Below, piece after piece: positions 16,558 through 24,643 of a DNA stretch of 64,000 nt. Source of the DNA: Glaciecola amylolytica (GTDB lineage: Bacteria; Bacteroidota; Bacteroidia; Flavobacteriales_D; Crocinitomicaceae). Numbering within the stretch: position 1 is the first letter of the stretch; each line of letters starts with the position of its first letter. The position numbers and the translations under genes are program-made. The stretch is taken from assembly GCA_003856375.1 (NCBI GenBank), contig CP034120.1, positions 1,116,001 to 1,180,000 of the forward strand, written 5' to 3'. The notes beneath the pieces are model-generated. The model was not told the DNA's origin. It searched no databases and saw only the letters and a list, made by a program, of their open reading frames with translations.

Positions 16558-17884
16558 TTTCCTGTATCGTTTTAATCATTTTTATTCGGCGCTTATCGGA
16601 ACTTTCAACCACCAATTTGATATTTCCGCAGCGAATGTATTCGTTATTTCGCAAAATCCGGCCGGCTTGCTCAATAATAAACCCGCCAATGGTATCAGAT
16701 TCTCCTTTTGTCTGTTCAAAATCTTTTCCGTCAATTTCGAGAACTTTGTAGAAATCAACCAGTGAAGTCCGGCCTTCAAACAAGTACGTTCCTTCATCAA
16801 TTTTAGTATAAATCAAATCGTCATCATCGAATTCGTCTGTGATATCACCGACAATTTCTTCCAAAACATCTTCCAAAGTCACCAATCCGTTTGCTCCGCC
16901 GTATTCATCCACTACAATGGCCATGTGCATTTTCATGTCCTGAAATTCCTTCAGCAAATCATCGATTTTCTTGTTTTCAGGAATGAAATAGGGCTTGCGT
17001 AAAAGAACTTTCCAGTCAAAAGCCTCATTATTGATGAACGGAAGTAAATCCTTGATGTACAAAATACCGATCACATTGTCGAATGAACTTTCATGAACCG
17101 GAATGCGCGAATAACCGGCATCCAGAATCACGTCCAATACTTCCTGAAAAGTCGCTTCATTGGAAATGGTTACAATATCGAGACGGGATTTCATGATTTG
17201 CCGCACATCGGTGTTCCCGAATTTGATAATTCCTTCCAGAATCCGGTGTTCATCTTCGTTGTCGGAATCTTCTTTTGTAAGCGCAAGCGCATGTTCCAGA
17301 TCATCCGATGAAAGGTTGATTCCCCGCTTTTTTGCGCGTCGGTTAATCATATTCGTTCCGTTTACCAAGAGCCAGCGCAGCCATGAAAAAGGAGGAAGCA
17401 GATTGATAAAAGCAATTGGTCCGGACATGAAACGTGCTGTAGCCAGAATGTTTCTGGAAGCATAGAGTTTCGGCGCTACTTCACCGAGCAAAAGCAGGAA
17501 AGTCGTAATTCCGACAACTTCTACCAGAAAACGAAGCGTATTTGATTCTTCTGATTGAGAGAAAAACTGATCAATGACACCCGTTGAAAGGATAATGATG
17601 CAAACATTGATGAAATTGTTTGTAATCAGAATGGTTGCCAGCAGGTCTTTTGGCTTTGAAATGAGTTTTAAGATGGCTTTTGAGCTTCGGGAATTTTCTT
17701 CCTCGAGGTTTTTCTTTTCGGTAGGACCAAGTGCAAAAAAAGCCACTTCCGATGCAGAGATCAATGCTGAACAAGCAATGAGAATAAGAATAGTGATTAA
17801 AGAAATGATGTTGTCAGAAAAATGAAAACCAGCTTGAATACTGGCGGGAATAATGTCTGAACTTAATTCGGGTATACTGTCCAT
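16550..17884 (-). CDS. gldE: Gliding motility-associated protein GldE (CNNM/CorC-type)
   Basis: A 444-residue inner-membrane protein. A CNNM transmembrane domain (about residues 20-190, including ALISASEVAFFALGPTEKK) is followed by two CBS motifs (DIVTISNEATFQEVLDVI and the KMHMAIVVDEYGGANGLVTLED region) and a C-terminal CorC/HlyC domain from about 355. GldE cooperates with GldD in gliding motility and the type IX secretion system; family members are linked to cation transport. It lies 2 bp after ssb and overlaps gldD, so the three form one operon. Confidence 0.92.
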   Translation of the reverse strand: MDSIPELSSDIIPASIQAGFHFSDNIISLITILILIACSALISASEVAFFALGPTEKKNLEEENSRSSKAILKLISKPKDLLATILITNNFINVCIIILSTGVIDQFFSQSEESNTLRFLVEVVGITTFLLLLGEVAPKLYASRNILATARFMSGPIAFINLLPPFSWLRWLLVNGTNMINRRAKKRGINLSSDDLEHALALTKEDSDNEDEHRILEGIIKFGNTDVRQIMKSRLDIVTISNEATFQEVLDVILDAGYSRIPVHESSFDNVIGILYIKDLLPFINNEAFDWKVLLRKPYFIPENKKIDDLLKEFQDMKMHMAIVVDEYGGANGLVTLEDVLEEIVGDITDEFDDDDLIYTKIDEGTYLFEGRTSLVDFYKVLEIDGKDFEQTKGESDTIGGFIIEQAGRILRNNEYIRCGNIKLVVESSDKRRIKMIKTIQEND

Positions 17885-17886
17885 AG

Positions 17887-18336
17887 CTAAAACGGTAAAT
17901 CGTCATTGGGGTCAATATCCAAATTCATCGGACTTGGATTTTGAGGCTCTTCTGTCGGATATGGAGGAGTTGCCTGATTCATTGGCTTTTCCTGATCATT
18001 TCGGGGAGTCAGAATAGTCAACTCATCCGCTACAACTTCTGTTGTATAACGTGTTGCTCCATTTTGATCCGTCCATGAACGGGTTTTCAATTTTCCTTCC
18101 ACATAGATTTTTTGTCCTTTCCGAACGTATTTTTCAACTACTTCGGCCAAACCTCTCCACACTACAATATTATGCCAATCGGTATTGTCTTTGCGTTCAC
18201 CGGTTGTTCTGTCCGTATAAGTTTCAGACGTTGCAATGGGGAAACTTGCAACAACTGCTCCGTTTTCCAAACGTCTTACTTCCGGGTCTTTTCCCAAATT
18301 TCCGATTAAAATGACTTTGTTTACGCTACCTGACAT
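17887..18336 (-). CDS. ssb: Single-stranded DNA-binding protein
   Basis: A 149-residue OB-fold protein (residues 1-105: VNKVILIGNLGKDPEVR, DWHNIVVWRGLAEVVEKYV, IYVEGKLKTRSW). A Pro/Asn-rich linker precedes the acidic tip DPNDDLPF, which docks SSB-interacting repair and replication proteins. It coats ssDNA in replication, recombination and repair. First gene of the ssb-gldE-gldD operon; mutY lies 200 bp upstream on the same strand. A TATATTTG box precedes it. Confidence 0.97.
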   Translation of the reverse strand: MSGSVNKVILIGNLGKDPEVRRLENGAVVASFPIATSETYTDRTTGERKDNTDWHNIVVWRGLAEVVEKYVRKGQKIYVEGKLKTRSWTDQNGATRYTTEVVADELTILTPRNDQEKPMNQATPPYPTEEPQNPSPMNLDIDPNDDLPF

Positions 18337-18355
18337 AATTTTGAATCTCTTTACA

Positions 18356-18363
18356 CAAATATA
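18356..18363 (-). promoter_or_regulatory. -7 box of the ssb-gldE-gldD operon
   Basis: TATATTTG on the minus strand, an exact TAnnTTTG match, 19 bp upstream of the ssb start. Confidence 0.6.
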
Positions 18364-18429
18364 AAGTTACGAATTTCGAATTCCTAATTACAATGAATTG
18401 ATTTCTTTTTGAACTGAAAATTAAGAATT

Positions 18430-18535
18430 GAAAGACAAGATTTCAAGAGACAGGACTAGAAATATCGTTAAAACACAAAGTGACGTCCTGATTCTTGATT
18501 CTAAAAGTCTTGACTCTTTTTCAATTCGCAATTTA
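18430..18535. repeat. Intergenic repeat-like segment with TCTTGA(C/T) heptamer words
   Basis: AAGAGACAGGACTAGAA is imperfectly mirrored by TCTAAAAGTCTTGACTCTT. TCTTGATTC and TCTTGACTC words repeat, followed by CAATTCGCAATT. It resembles 8398-8465; no gene is present. Confidence 0.4.
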
Positions 18536-18536
18536 A

Positions 18537-19541
18537 TTATCCATTAAAGTCCAGGTATTTTTCCATCAGGCGGTGAATGGGGTAATCCGGAAGATCTTTC
18601 TTGTCGATGAATTTAAAATCAAAGCCCTCCATTTCTGTTTCCGCACTCTTATAGAAATAAGCGTAAATATGCTGATGACTCAGAATATGCTTCGTCTGAT
18701 AGCACAAATTGGCAGAATCCTTAAAAGCAGAAGGAGCAAGATCGTCTTCACTTTCTATTAAAGGAAATTCATAAAGCTTTTCCCAAACATCTTTTCCTGT
18801 TCGCTGATCCAAAGCAATTTGCTGATCTTTTTCAAGGTGTAAATAATGAAAATAACGTTTTCGAACCTTCGTTTTCCCCTTTTTAAACGGTCTTTTCTTA
18901 ATCAGTTCGGGATTGAATGCACTGGCACAGCCGGCTGAAAGGACGCAAGATCCGCAATCCGGATTGTTGGGAACACATTGCATTGCTCCGAATTCCATGA
19001 TTGACTGATTAAACAGGGCAGGAGCCGACTCCGGAATCAGAGAATCCGCCAGTTCCTGAAAGATCTTTTTCCCCGGACCCGAGTCAATTGCTTCATCGAT
19101 TCCGTAATATCTGCTCAAAATACGGTATACATTCCCGTCAACAACAGCATGCGGCAGATCAAAAGCAAAAGAAGAAATAGCAGCAGCAGTATATGGCCCG
19201 ATTCCTTTCAATTGGATAATCTGCTGATACGTTTTTGGGAATTCACCGTCGTATTCGTCTCGTACCTGTTGAGCCGTTTTGTGCAAATTTCGCGCTCGGG
19301 AATAATATCCCAAACCTTGCCAAAGTTTTAAAACGGATGCCTCATCCGCATCGGCAAGATGATTCAAAACGGGGTAATTTTCGATAAATTTCAGGTAGTA
19401 ATTTAACCCTTGATCGACCCTCGTTTGTTGCAAAATCACCTCCGATAACCAGATAAAATACGGGTTTTTGGTGCTTCTCCACGGAAGCTCCCGAGCATTT
19501 AGTCTGTACCAATCGCTTATTAGTAGAACAAAATCAGTCAT
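18537..19541 (-). CDS. mutY: A/G-specific adenine glycosylase
   Basis: A 334-residue base-excision enzyme that removes adenine opposite 8-oxoguanine. The catalytic-glutamate helix is WLSEVILQQTRVDQ, and the helix-hairpin-helix LKGIGPYTAAAISSFAF leads to the aspartate in AVVDGNVYRIL. The iron-sulfur loop has the full C-x6-C-x2-C-x5-C spacing (CVPNNPDCGSCVLSAGC). The C-terminal NUDIX-like domain reads the damaged base. Divergent from the HU gene. Confidence 0.96.
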   Translation of the reverse strand: MTDFVLLISDWYRLNARELPWRSTKNPYFIWLSEVILQQTRVDQGLNYYLKFIENYPVLNHLADADEASVLKLWQGLGYYSRARNLHKTAQQVRDEYDGEFPKTYQQIIQLKGIGPYTAAAISSFAFDLPHAVVDGNVYRILSRYYGIDEAIDSGPGKKIFQELADSLIPESAPALFNQSIMEFGAMQCVPNNPDCGSCVLSAGCASAFNPELIKKRPFKKGKTKVRKRYFHYLHLEKDQQIALDQRTGKDVWEKLYEFPLIESEDDLAPSAFKDSANLCYQTKHILSHQHIYAYFYKSAETEMEGFDFKFIDKKDLPDYPIHRLMEKYLDFNG

Positions 19542-19598
19542 TTAGGGAAAAAATTGAACATTTTTAAAAATAAAGCAAAAATAAACGCTTTTGCTGAC

Positions 19599-19606
19599 TA
19601 CTTTTG
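19599..19606 (+). promoter_or_regulatory. -7 box of the HU gene
   Basis: TACTTTTG followed by CACC, an exact TAnnTTTG match, about 43 bp upstream of the ATG. The leader is A/T-rich. Confidence 0.55.
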
Positions 19607-19649
19607 CACCTGAAAATCACATTGTTGAAAATTTTTAATTTATAATAAG

Positions 19650-19940
19650 ATGACAAAGGCAGATATCGTTGCTGAGATTGCAGAGGAAACAGGATTGGAA
19701 AGAAATGAAGCTCAGAAAGCTGTAGAGGCATTTATGACTTCTATTAAAACTTCTTTGACTAAAGGTCAAAACGTTTATTTGAGAGGTTTTGGTAGCTTCA
19801 TCGTGAAAGAGAGAGCAGAGAAGACGGGGCGCAATATTTCAAAAAACACAACGATTATTATCCCAGCTCACAATATTCCTTCATTTAAACCGGCAAAAAC
19901 GTTTGTTGAAGAGGTGAAGAATAAAGTGATTGTGAAATAA
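19650..19940 (+). CDS. HU/IHF family DNA-binding protein
   Basis: A 96-residue nucleoid protein of the usual 90-100 length. It has an N-terminal helical dimerisation part (TKADIVAEIAEETGLERNEAQ), then VYLRGFGSFIVKERAEKTGRNISKNTTIIIPAHNIPSFKPAK (in pieces), the beta arm and the proline-tipped strand typical of the family. It bends DNA as a dimer. The conserved neighbourhood mutY-HU-rng is common in Bacteroidota. A promoter and hairpin follow immediately. Confidence 0.95.
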   Translation: MTKADIVAEIAEETGLERNEAQKAVEAFMTSIKTSLTKGQNVYLRGFGSFIVKERAEKTGRNISKNTTIIIPAHNIPSFKPAKTFVEEVKNKVIVK

Positions 19941-19964
19941 TTCCATCTTTTTTACAACAACTAC

Positions 19965-19994
19965 TTTGTAGGAAAACTTATTTTGATATCTTTG
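19965..19994 (+). promoter_or_regulatory. Bacteroidota-type promoter for the 30-residue gene
   Basis: TTTG at 19965-19968 and TATCTTTG at 19987-19994, with an 18-bp spacer. This is the best full -33/-7 promoter in the window. Its last base is the first base of the hairpin at 19994-20025. Confidence 0.65.
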
Positions 19995-20025
19995 CACTCC
20001 TGTTTCACGCAGGAGTGCTTTTTTT
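19994..20025 (+). terminator. Intrinsic terminator of HU, overlapping a promoter
   Basis: Perfect 9-bp stem GCACTCCTG / CAGGAGTGC with a 7-base loop and seven T. Transcripts from HU would end here. RNA started from the overlapping promoter begins inside the left arm and should escape. Confidence 0.85.
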
Positions 20026-20078
20026 AAAAGCTGTTGAAATTGAAATAATTGAATTAATAACCATAAAATAATATTGCT

Positions 20079-20171
20079 ATGCCAAGCGGTAAGAAAAGAA
20101 AAAGACATAAAATGGCGACGCACAAGCGTAAGAAAAGACTAAGAAAGAATCGTCATAAGAAGAAGAAATAA
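20079..20171 (+). CDS. AURKAIP1/COX24 domain-like very basic 30-residue protein
   Basis: The ATG at 20079 opens a 30-codon frame beginning MPSGKKRKRHKMATHKRKKR, continuing LRKNRHKKKK and a TAA. About 60% of residues are Lys or Arg. The KMATHKRKKRLRKNRHK core is the signature of the AURKAIP1/COX24 (mS38-like) family, whose characterised members are small-subunit ribosomal proteins. Such a mini gene is conserved between the HU and rng genes in many Bacteroidota. A full promoter lies upstream and a 10-bp-stem hairpin downstream. Confidence 0.85.
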   Translation: MPSGKKRKRHKMATHKRKKRLRKNRHKKKK

Positions 20172-20197
20172 CAACTTCTTGAAGATAGTTGGAAGAG

Positions 20198-20228
20198 CTT
20201 AGTAAGTGTTTTTACTTACTAAGTTTTT
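20198..20228 (+). terminator. Intrinsic terminator or rng leader hairpin
   Basis: Perfect 10-bp stem CTTAGTAAGT / ACTTACTAAG with loop GTTTTT, then TTTTTCTGTTTT. It lies 31 bp before the GTG of rng. It ends the mini-gene transcript, or acts as a leaky leader hairpin for rng, since no clear promoter lies between it and rng. Confidence 0.75.
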
Positions 20229-20258
20229 CTGTTTTAGTTACTTTCTAATTATACGTTC

Positions 20259-21806
20259 GTGAGTTTAGAACTAGTTGTAGACACCCGTGATGGTGGTGTT
20301 TGGCTTGCTCTCTTGCGCGATGGGAAATTGATTGAGTTGCATGAAGAACAGGGAAGTACTGACTTTGCCGTAGGTGATATTTATCTGGGGAAAGTTCGGA
20401 AAGTAGTTCCAAGTTTGAATGCTGCATTTGTGGATGTCGGATACGAAAAAGATGCGTTTTTACACTATTTGGATCTGGGACCGCAATTTCAGTCGTTGAA
20501 TAAATTTACCAAAGACACCCTGCAAGGGAAGCAGAATGTCGCTGATTTATTGTATTTTAAGTCGGAGAAAGACATTCCGAAAGACGGAAAGATTACCGAA
20601 ATTGTATCAACCACATCACCAATATTGGTTCAGGTTGCAAAAGAACCGATTTCAAGTAAAGGACCACGCTTAAGCGCAGAGTTAACACTCGCTGGCCGTT
20701 ATTTGGTATTAGTGCCATTTTCGGAGAAAATTTCAATCTCTCAAAAAATTAAAAGTCAGGAAGAGCGCGATCGCTTGCGCCACCTGATGGATGACATTAA
20801 GCCGAAAAATTTTGGTGTCATCATTCGTACTGTTGCCGAAAACAAAAAAGTGGAGGCAATCGATCAGGACTTGAGAAACCTGATGGAGAAGTGGAAGACC
20901 ATGCATACAAATTTAAAGCAGGCTACTCCGCCTCGTCGTGTTTTAGGTGAAATCGACAAGACATCATCTATTTTACGCGATCTTTTGAATGCAGACTTTT
21001 CAAACATCCACGTCAGCGACGAAAAGCTGATGGCTGAATTGAAAGAATACATCAGCGGAATTGCTCCGGGAAGAGAAAAGATCTTGAAATTGTATGACGG
21101 AAAACTCAATATTTTTGAGCGTTTCGGAATCAATAAGCAAATCAAAACCATGTTCGGGAAGAAAGTTCCGCTTCCTTCCGGTGGATATTTGATCATTGAG
21201 CATACGGAAGCAATGCACGTTGTTGACGTGAACAGCGGAAACCGTAAAGGTGCCGATGGACAGGAATCAAACGCGCTTGCAACGAATATCGAAGCAGCTG
21301 AAGAAATTGCCCGTTTGTTGCAATTACGCGACATGGGTGGAATCGTTTGTATCGATTTCATTGATATGCACGATAAGGAAAACAACAAAGAGTTGTTTGA
21401 GAAGTTGAAGGAATTTATGCGTTCAGACAGAGCGAAACATAATATTCTTCCTCCTTCCAAATTCGGCGTTGTGGAAATCACCCGCCAGCGTGTAAGACCA
21501 GAAACCGATATCAATACTTCGGAAACATGTCCTACTTGTAATGGAACGGGAGAAGTACAAGCTTCCATTCTTTTTGCTGAAGAGATCGAAACAAACCTGA
21601 ACTTCTTATTAACGGATAAAAAGGAAAAGAAAGTTTCTTTGCTGGTTCATCCGTATCTGGAAGCATATTTCAAAAAAGGACTTATTTCCAAACAATGGAA
21701 GTGGTTCTTTAAGTACAAAAAATGGATCGATGTACGCGGTGTAACTGCTCATCATCTTCTGGAGTACAGCTTCCGGGATAAAGATAATAACGAAATTGCT
21801 CTCTGA
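20259..21806 (+). CDS. rng: Ribonuclease G/E family protein
   Basis: A 515-residue endoribonuclease. The N-terminal S1 RNA-binding domain (about residues 35-125) has GDIYLGKVRKVVPSLNAAFVDVG and is interrupted by a longer insertion. The RNase E/G catalytic core holds AMHVVDVNSGNR and IVCIDFIDM, with the metal-binding aspartates, and a CPTCNGTG zinc-link motif near the end. It processes rRNA and degrades mRNA. The start is GTG at 20259. recX follows 1 bp after its stop. Confidence 0.95.
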   Translation: MSLELVVDTRDGGVWLALLRDGKLIELHEEQGSTDFAVGDIYLGKVRKVVPSLNAAFVDVGYEKDAFLHYLDLGPQFQSLNKFTKDTLQGKQNVADLLYFKSEKDIPKDGKITEIVSTTSPILVQVAKEPISSKGPRLSAELTLAGRYLVLVPFSEKISISQKIKSQEERDRLRHLMDDIKPKNFGVIIRTVAENKKVEAIDQDLRNLMEKWKTMHTNLKQATPPRRVLGEIDKTSSILRDLLNADFSNIHVSDEKLMAELKEYISGIAPGREKILKLYDGKLNIFERFGINKQIKTMFGKKVPLPSGGYLIIEHTEAMHVVDVNSGNRKGADGQESNALATNIEAAEEIARLLQLRDMGGIVCIDFIDMHDKENNKELFEKLKEFMRSDRAKHNILPPSKFGVVEITRQRVRPETDINTSETCPTCNGTGEVQASILFAEEIETNLNFLLTDKKEKKVSLLVHPYLEAYFKKGLISKQWKWFFKYKKWIDVRGVTAHHLLEYSFRDKDNNEIAL

Positions 21807-21807
21807 T

Positions 21808-22281
21808 ATGGGGAGCAATTTTTCGTTTCTGGAAGCTAAGCACAAGATAGAATCTTACTGTGCTTATCAGGATCGCTCGCATTTTGAAGTGAAAAACAAG
21901 TTGTTTTCCTGGGGCCAAAGTTCGGAACAGGTCGATCAATTGACAGCTTATCTGATTGAAAATAAATTCCTCGATGAAGGCCGCTTTGCCGATTCGTACG
22001 TTTCGGGTAAACTGAGAATAAAGCATTGGGGAAGAATCAAGATCAGACAAGGACTGCGTTTGAAACAAATCCCGGAAAAGATCATTCAGCTTGCTTTTAA
22101 GACGATTGATCCCGATGAGTATTTTGAGATTCTGAAAAAGGAAATCCTGAAAAAACAAAAGGACCTTTCAAATGAGAAAGATCCCTGGAAAAAGAAGGCG
22201 AAAGTTCTTCGCTATGCGCAATCAAAAGGTTTTGAAAACGATTTGATTTATGATGCTTTAGCTACTCTTGAGGAAGAGTAA
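21808..22281 (+). CDS. recX: Regulatory protein RecX
   Basis: A 157-residue all-helical protein with the RecX repeats YLIENKFLDEGRFADSYVSGKL and WGRIKIRQGLRLKQIPEKII. RecX inhibits RecA filament growth. The ATG at 21808 sits immediately after the rng stop, so the two are likely cotranscribed. The length is typical. Confidence 0.88.
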   Translation: MGSNFSFLEAKHKIESYCAYQDRSHFEVKNKLFSWGQSSEQVDQLTAYLIENKFLDEGRFADSYVSGKLRIKHWGRIKIRQGLRLKQIPEKIIQLAFKTIDPDEYFEILKKEILKKQKDLSNEKDPWKKKAKVLRYAQSKGFENDLIYDALATLEEE

Positions 22282-22335
22282 ACATTTTTGAAAGAGAATT
22301 TTAAGCTTCCCCCTCTCGATCAATAAAGTAAACGA

Positions 22336-22956
22336 CTACTTAAACGTTGATTTCTTAAACAATCCCAGTATTTTCGCTTTATCCGCATTGTTGTTGTAAG
22401 CAATGGTAACGGTCATGAATTTGTTTTTCACGATTGACGTCAGCAATAACTGGTTGGCGAAATTCTTATTGTATCTGTCGTAAAGGGAAATCTGATACGT
22501 ATCGAAAGTTACTCCGTTGATCTTTAATGTTCCTGATACGGAATCCAGTGTCGTTCTCTGATCCAGGTAATTGGTGTAGATCGTTGAGTGAATATTGCTG
22601 ATGATTCGTTTGTATTGTGTCTCATCTCCCGAAAACTCTTCCCAGGAAGATTGGAAGTTGTTGTCAAAATTCTTTTGGAAAGCCAGTGTACGCTTAATTC
22701 CGGACATATTTGATGAAGTGTCGCCTGCAGCTTCTTTACTTCTCAGATCTAAAGATTCCAGGCTGGATTTGGAAGTGATGATCCAGTTATCCGGAAATTC
22801 CATGCTCCATCCTAAAGCTTCACTTGTAAAGGTGTTTCCACTAAAAGTACCTTCATCAACCTCTTTTGAATAATCCTTTTTTGCCCCGCCGCCGCATGAG
22901 CTTAAAAGAAACAATGCAATTGCTAAGACTGGAATGAATGTGTGTTTCGCGTTCAT
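22336..22956 (-). CDS. Predicted lipoprotein of unknown function
   Basis: A 206-residue protein with lipobox ALFLLSSCGGG (Cys21), then a globular region with ALGWSMEFPDNWIITS and a PsbP/DUF-like beta pattern common in Bacteroidota stress lipoproteins. No enzyme motif is visible. It lies 23 bp after the choice-of-anchor B gene on the same strand, and may follow it in one transcript. Confidence 0.7.
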   Translation of the reverse strand: MNAKHTFIPVLAIALFLLSSCGGGAKKDYSKEVDEGTFSGNTFTSEALGWSMEFPDNWIITSKSSLESLDLRSKEAAGDTSSNMSGIKRTLAFQKNFDNNFQSSWEEFSGDETQYKRIISNIHSTIYTNYLDQRTTLDSVSGTLKINGVTFDTYQISLYDRYNKNFANQLLLTSIVKNKFMTVTIAYNNNADKAKILGLFKKSTFK

Positions 22957-22979
22957 ATTATTGGTTTTTAGTTATGCTT

Positions 22980-24371
22980 TTAAACAACGACTATTTTCCG
23001 GATGATCTGCTGCTGCTCTCCGGAATCATCGTAAAGATTCACTTTTATTTGATAAGTTCCTGCAGAAAAAGGAAGAAGAATCTCCGAATAATTAAAATTT
23101 TCACTGCTTCCGGCCGACACTTGTTTTCCCGAAACATCGAAAATCTGCCATTCGGTTTTGATGATTCCCAGAGGAATTGTCATGAACAGGGATTCCTGAT
23201 TCGAAACAGGATTGGGAAACAAACTGAGTTCTTTATCGATCGGAAAGGATTTAAGCATGTTTTCCCGGTCGAAATGCAGGAGAAACAAACCGTGTTGGAT
23301 ATCGGAAACGAGAAGCCTTTTGGATGGAAGATCTGCAAAAATCCCCCAGTTTCCATTCATTTTGTAGGCATTTTCTTCGGGATACGTGTCGTAATGTGCG
23401 ATTTCCAGCGGAACCGGATATCTTAGGTCAAAAATCCTGATTCCTTCATTGTAGTAAGCTACAAATGCAAAATCGTTTGTGGCCTTGATATTATGCGGAA
23501 CTGATCCGTTTTGGTAATTCGTCCCGAAATAATTCTGAATCGTGACAACCGAACCGTTAAAACTGCATTTTTTGACTCTTTTTCCATTGGTTTCGTCTGC
23601 AAAGAGATACGTTTTTCCGTCGGGAGTTAACCAACCCTGATGATTGTATCCCTGATCCGTGTAGATCGATTTCGAATCCAGATAATCCGGGGAACTGGTG
23701 TTCGTGAAGTTATAAACTCTCAATCCGTCGTATCCGCAGTTCAGAATGGCTGTTCCGTTCCGGACATAAATATCATGAACCTCATTGACATCATTTGGCC
23801 CGCTCCAAAGTTCCGTTAAGTTTAGCGGATCAGCAAGGGAAAAGATTTTCATCGGGGCATCGATGACTTGTGTGTTGACCGTACTTCTGTGAATGCAGGA
23901 ATAAAACTTTTCCTGAACGGAATCGATAAAAATATTGTGAACACGGCCAAATTGAAGACTGTCTTCCTTGGCCAACGTAATGGAATCGGGAAGATATTGA
24001 AGGTCGATGATTTGTAGACTGCTTACGCCTTCGTCACAAACTGCGTAGAGGTAATTTTTGAAAACAGCATATTCCCGATGTTGAACAAAAGTGCTGGAAT
24101 AACGTCCTTTTACAAACCCTTTCGGGATGAATTTGTCCTGATCATCAATGAAGAAAACGTGTGTTCCTTCTGTGGATCCGATTACGGCATATTCCTTTCC
24201 GTTTTGAACAAAACCGAAGCAATCGGAATAACGAACCTTGGAAGAATTGGAGATTAGACTGTCCTGATGCCAGTGATCCAACAACGAGATATTCTGAAAA
24301 GACTGTGCTTTCAGCGCGTGATTCTGAAAGAGAATAATTCCCCAAAAAGCTATGTGAAAAATCCGTCTCAT
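22980..24371 (-). CDS. Choice-of-anchor B family protein with T9SS sorting domain
   Basis: A 463-residue exported protein. The start is set at the ATG at 24371 (MRRIFHIAFWGIILF, a signal peptide ending HALKAQ), because the upstream extension is not signal-like. Repeated LVIVD-type beta-propeller strands follow (YAVIGSTEGTHVFFID, GVSSLQIIDL, DGLRVYNF, EGIRIFDLRYP). The C-terminal type A sorting domain begins LSLFPNPVSNQ and ends QQQIIRKIVVV. T9SS would export it to the surface. Function unknown. Confidence 0.85.
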   Translation of the reverse strand: MRRIFHIAFWGIILFQNHALKAQSFQNISLLDHWHQDSLISNSSKVRYSDCFGFVQNGKEYAVIGSTEGTHVFFIDDQDKFIPKGFVKGRYSSTFVQHREYAVFKNYLYAVCDEGVSSLQIIDLQYLPDSITLAKEDSLQFGRVHNIFIDSVQEKFYSCIHRSTVNTQVIDAPMKIFSLADPLNLTELWSGPNDVNEVHDIYVRNGTAILNCGYDGLRVYNFTNTSSPDYLDSKSIYTDQGYNHQGWLTPDGKTYLFADETNGKRVKKCSFNGSVVTIQNYFGTNYQNGSVPHNIKATNDFAFVAYYNEGIRIFDLRYPVPLEIAHYDTYPEENAYKMNGNWGIFADLPSKRLLVSDIQHGLFLLHFDRENMLKSFPIDKELSLFPNPVSNQESLFMTIPLGIIKTEWQIFDVSGKQVSAGSSENFNYSEILLPFSAGTYQIKVNLYDDSGEQQQIIRKIVVV

Positions 24372-24476
24372 CTGAATCAAAGATAATGAATATTCGAGGC
24401 GCGCTTTTGCAAACCCTTTAAATGTAAGGAATATCAAGTGAAATGCGAGTGCGGTTGATTCTATCAGTAATTATTA

Positions 24477-24555
24477 ATTGCGAATTACGAATCATTGATT
24501 CCGATAGCTATGGGAATTTAAACCTTTTGAACTATTTGAATCTTTTAATTGGGAA
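24477..24555. repeat. Dispersed intergenic repeat, copy 1
   Basis: About 80 bases nearly identical to 43091-43171, sharing CGAATTAC, ATCATTGATT, CGATAGCTAT, GGGAATTTAA and CTTTTGAA in the same order. The region 24372-24643 has no gene otherwise. Confidence 0.75.
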
Positions 24556-24643
24556 TTTTGTTACTTAAATTATGTTAGAAACCGTATAAATTCGCTTGAG
24601 GAAGCGGAATTTGACTATTTTTATCACCTGAAATAAAACCCAC

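Noticed and set aside
20864-21568. 234-codon minus-strand open frame
   Set aside because: It is fully antisense to rng, which has clear RNase E/G motifs; no family signature in the shadow.
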